A model generated the notes under the pieces. The model made no database searches, was not told where the DNA came from, and saw only the letters and a program-made list of their open reading frames with translations. From an uncultured Ruminococcus sp. (GTDB taxonomy: Bacteria > Bacillota > Clostridia > Oscillospirales > Acutalibacteraceae), in contig CATXZD010000002.1 in assembly GCA_958403905.1 (NCBI GenBank), forward strand, positions 176,198 to 240,197: 64,000 bases of DNA, written 5' to 3'. Positions 62,624 to 64,000 of this stretch are shown here, one piece after another; the first letter of the stretch is position 1, and each line of letters begins with the position of its first letter. Both the position numbers and the translations under genes were made by a program.

Positions 62624-62790
62624 GCCAAACAAAATTAAATTATTTTCGTTATTCTACTGCGTGTATTTTTATTATTTAGGTAAAAATACAGGCTCTATTA
62701 ACACGCATTTTGAATAACGGTTAATAATTTTGTTTGGCGACAAGTGAGCTATGTGTTTTTCGTGCGTAGCTTCGGTTACGCACTTTTTTA
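62624..62790 (+). ncRNA. Candidate structured small RNA, about 165 nt
   Basis: The transcript would begin with a long hairpin of about 115 nt: GCCAAACAAAATTA (62624-62637) pairs with the complementary end at 62725-62738, CGTTATTC pairs with GAATAACG, GCGTGT with ACACGC, and an inner 10-bp stem TGTATTTTTA/TAAAAATACA caps it. After a 23-base single-stranded part comes a UUCG-capped terminator (62762-62783) with TTTTTTA. No frame of significance lies inside. The type is unknown; it could also be a regulatory leader or a MITE remnant. Confidence 0.55.
62762..62790 (+). terminator. UUCG-capped terminator of the candidate RNA
   Basis: GTGCGTAGC pairs with GTTACGCAC (one G-T pair) around TTCG, followed by TTTTTTA. 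Confidence 0.82.
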
Positions 62791-62888
62791 TTAGTTATCT
62801 TTTATTGGTTATAATTTACAAATATTAGCAATTATATTTGTACATTGATACAAAACTAATTTTTAATTAAAAAAGTTGTCAAATGAAC

Positions 62889-62918
62889 GAACCTTTCCGC
62901 TTTATAACGTGTCTTATA
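62889..62918 (+). promoter_or_regulatory. Candidate ECF-type promoter of the sigma-factor gene
   Basis: GAACCTTT (62889-62896) and GTCTTATA (62911-62918) resemble ECF -35 and -10 elements with the usual spacing. Self-activation of the sigma gene is inferred. Confidence 0.5.
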
Positions 62919-62955
62919 TTATAGAAGCAATAAAAATTAAAGGAGGAAAAGAAAA

Positions 62956-64000
62956 ATGAGCGAAAAAAGCGACATCAAAAAACTTGTATTAAGCGCAAAA
63001 AAGGGCAATCAGCAAGCGTTCAACTCATTATACAACCTTACAAAAAATGCAGTTTATTACACTTGCTCTTCATTGCTTAAAAACAGCGAAGATGTACAAG
63101 ACCTTTGTCAGGAAGTATTTTTAACTGTTTTTCAAAAGCTGAATACTCTTGACAATGAGGAAAAATTCTGCGGTTGGGTAAAACGAATTGCAGTAAACAA
63201 ATGCTTCAACTTTAATAAAAGAAAGGTGGAATGTCAAATAGACGATGAGGTTTTGACAAATGAAGTTGAAACAAACGAGGTTATGTTGCCCGAAGAATAC
63301 ATAACTAACAATGCAAAGCGAGAAATCATTTTAAAGCTTATGGAAGATACTCTTTCACACGCTCAATATCAAACGGTATTTTTATTTTACTTTAGTGAAA
63401 TGTCAATACCTGAGATTGTCGAGATTATGGAAGTTTCAGAGGGAACAGTAAAGAGCCGTCTTAATTCATCTCGTGCAAAAATTAAGACTGCTGTTGAAAA
63501 GTACGAGAAAGAAAACAACGATAAATTGCACGGTGTTGTATTTGTACCGTTGTTCGGCTCAATCTTCAAAGAGGAAGCTAAAAATCTTAAAGTACCAAAA
63601 ATCAGTCTTGATTTTCTTGAAAATCCGAATGCTGTTGGAAGCTCAGCAAACGGTGCAGGAAAGATTTTTAAAGCCGTTATGTCAACAGCAAAAACAAAAG
63701 CTATTGCAATAGCCTGTTGTGCGACTATGGTATGCGGAATAGCAACGGCAGTGATAATCTGCGTAGGCTGTAACCCTGATGTGCCTACAAGCTCAGCAAC
63801 GGAAGAAACTATCATTGAAACCGTAGCTCCAGATGTAGCCGACACCGTTAAGGAGAATAACCTCAAGGTTGATGAGGACGGCAATATTACCGACAGCGAG
63901 GGCAACAAGTTGGAGGTGAATGAAAAAGGAGAAGTTGAAGTCAAAACTGAGGACGGCAAGGTAGTTAAGGTATCGAGTGACGAGGTAAAGGCTGTTAATA
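62956..64000 (+). CDS. ECF sigma factor with C-terminal membrane segment, partial
   Basis: A gene open at the window end; at least 348 residues are visible. Residues about 10-80 are sigma region 2 (NQQAFNSLYNLT, EDVQDLCQEVF) and about 130-185 are region 4 (SIPEIVEIMEVSEGTVKSRLNSSRAKI). After a linker comes a hydrophobic span (about 246-271, IAIACCATMVCGIATAVIIC) and an acidic outer part (VDEDGNITDSEGNKLEVNEKG). An ECF factor with its own membrane segment may be tethered and released on a signal. GGAGG is 10 bases before the ATG. The stop codon lies beyond 64000. Confidence 0.85.
   Translation, partial: MSEKSDIKKLVLSAKKGNQQAFNSLYNLTKNAVYYTCSSLLKNSEDVQDLCQEVFLTVFQKLNTLDNEEKFCGWVKRIAVNKCFNFNKRKVECQIDDEVLTNEVETNEVMLPEEYITNNAKREIILKLMEDTLSHAQYQTVFLFYFSEMSIPEIVEIMEVSEGTVKSRLNSSRAKIKTAVEKYEKENNDKLHGVVFVPLFGSIFKEEAKNLKVPKISLDFLENPNAVGSSANGAGKIFKAVMSTAKTKAIAIACCATMVCGIATAVIICVGCNPDVPTSSATEETIIETVAPDVADTVKENNLKVDEDGNITDSEGNKLEVNEKGEVEVKTEDGKVVKVSSDEVKAVN

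Larger units (their letters stand above)
62365..62955. other. 590-bp intergenic region with a candidate small RNA and an ECF-type promoter
   Basis: Apart from the candidate RNA gene (62589-62790) and the promoter of the sigma gene, I see no supported coding frame. A small stem (GTCC/GGAC, about 62403-62419) lies in the leader of the minus-strand gene. Confidence 0.6.

Noticed and set aside
62624..62738. Reading the long inverted repeat as a MITE
   Set aside because: No convincing target duplication flanks it, and a promoter and terminator frame it exactly, which fits an RNA gene better.
62624..62790. Naming the candidate RNA 6S RNA
   Set aside because: It has a long hairpin, but the ends of the transcript do not close the stem and no conserved 6S bubble is recognised.
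57061..64000. Search for a second copy of the tRNA-Leu 3' end as attR
   Set aside because: No clear repeat of the last 15-25 bases of the tRNA was found by eye, so the right border is left open.
1..64000. CRISPR arrays, insertion sequences and rRNA genes
   Set aside because: No regularly spaced 25-40-bp repeats, transposase genes or rRNA stretches were seen. The ~105-bp repeats at 61221 are too long and degenerate for CRISPR.

Overview
The window looks like a chromosome segment of an AT-rich, sporulating Gram-positive anaerobe, most likely an Oscillospirales/Ruminococcus-type Clostridium. The pointers are an IspH-ribosomal protein S1 fusion, HPr with His15 and Ser46, a DnaD/DnaI-type primosome pair, a BofA-like membrane protein, a dockerin-bearing secreted protease, DUF4364, TSCPD and DUF3006 proteins, and consensus TTGACA-17-TATAAT promoters. 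I cannot name the species from sequence alone.

Layout: 1-2.1 kb ptsH-ptsI; 2.2-2.8 kb a HAD phosphatase on the minus strand; 2.9-8.3 kb rpiR-type regulator, flavoprotein, cmk, plsC and the ispH-S1 fusion; 8.5-11.1 kb HD protein and ligA; 11.1-11.6 kb a small membrane ORF and a TSCPD protein; 11.7-13.8 kb dnaD/dnaI-like pair; 13.86-14.04 kb tRNA-Gln and tRNA-Pro; 14.1-19.1 kb lipoprotein, pcrA, serine hydrolase and a cysteine-rich protein; 19.1-21.6 kb (minus) an SOS operon of a Y-family polymerase, a 78-aa protein and a spore-photoproduct-lyase-like radical SAM protein; 21.8-26.0 kb AraC/GyrI regulator, dockerin subtilase and a secreted anchored protein; 26.2-29.6 kb pyrE, radC, uvrB; 29.7-34 kb a type IIA topoisomerase pair; 34-38.4 kb secG, bofA-like, DUF4364, NfeD/SPFH pair and a CmpB-type membrane protein; 38.5-45.4 kb a purine operon purE-F-M-N-O-AICARFT-D; 45.4-51.2 kb CBS protein, membrane proteins, DUF2974, ppa, pgeF; 51.2-55.4 kb (minus) a marR-controlled heterodimeric ABC exporter; 55.6-56.8 kb ComEC-like MBL lipoprotein and DUF3006.

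From tRNA-Leu (56976-57060) onward the character changes. A minus-strand module of integrase, excisionase, a rolling-circle Rep with an HUH nuclease and a P-loop helicase, a 104-aa protein and an XRE repressor lies beside the tRNA and is rich in hairpins and in ~105-bp repeats. This looks like an integrated rolling-circle (pCRESS/IME-like) element; its far attachment site was not found. The window ends in an ECF sigma factor with a C-terminal membrane segment. Just upstream of it is a candidate ~165-nt structured RNA with its own consensus promoter and terminator.

The most interesting items are the element and its structured non-coding regions, the candidate RNA at about 62624-62790, the SOS operon whose radical SAM protein ends in a beta-clamp-like motif, and a stem that would mask the ribosome-binding site of a cysteine-rich protein.
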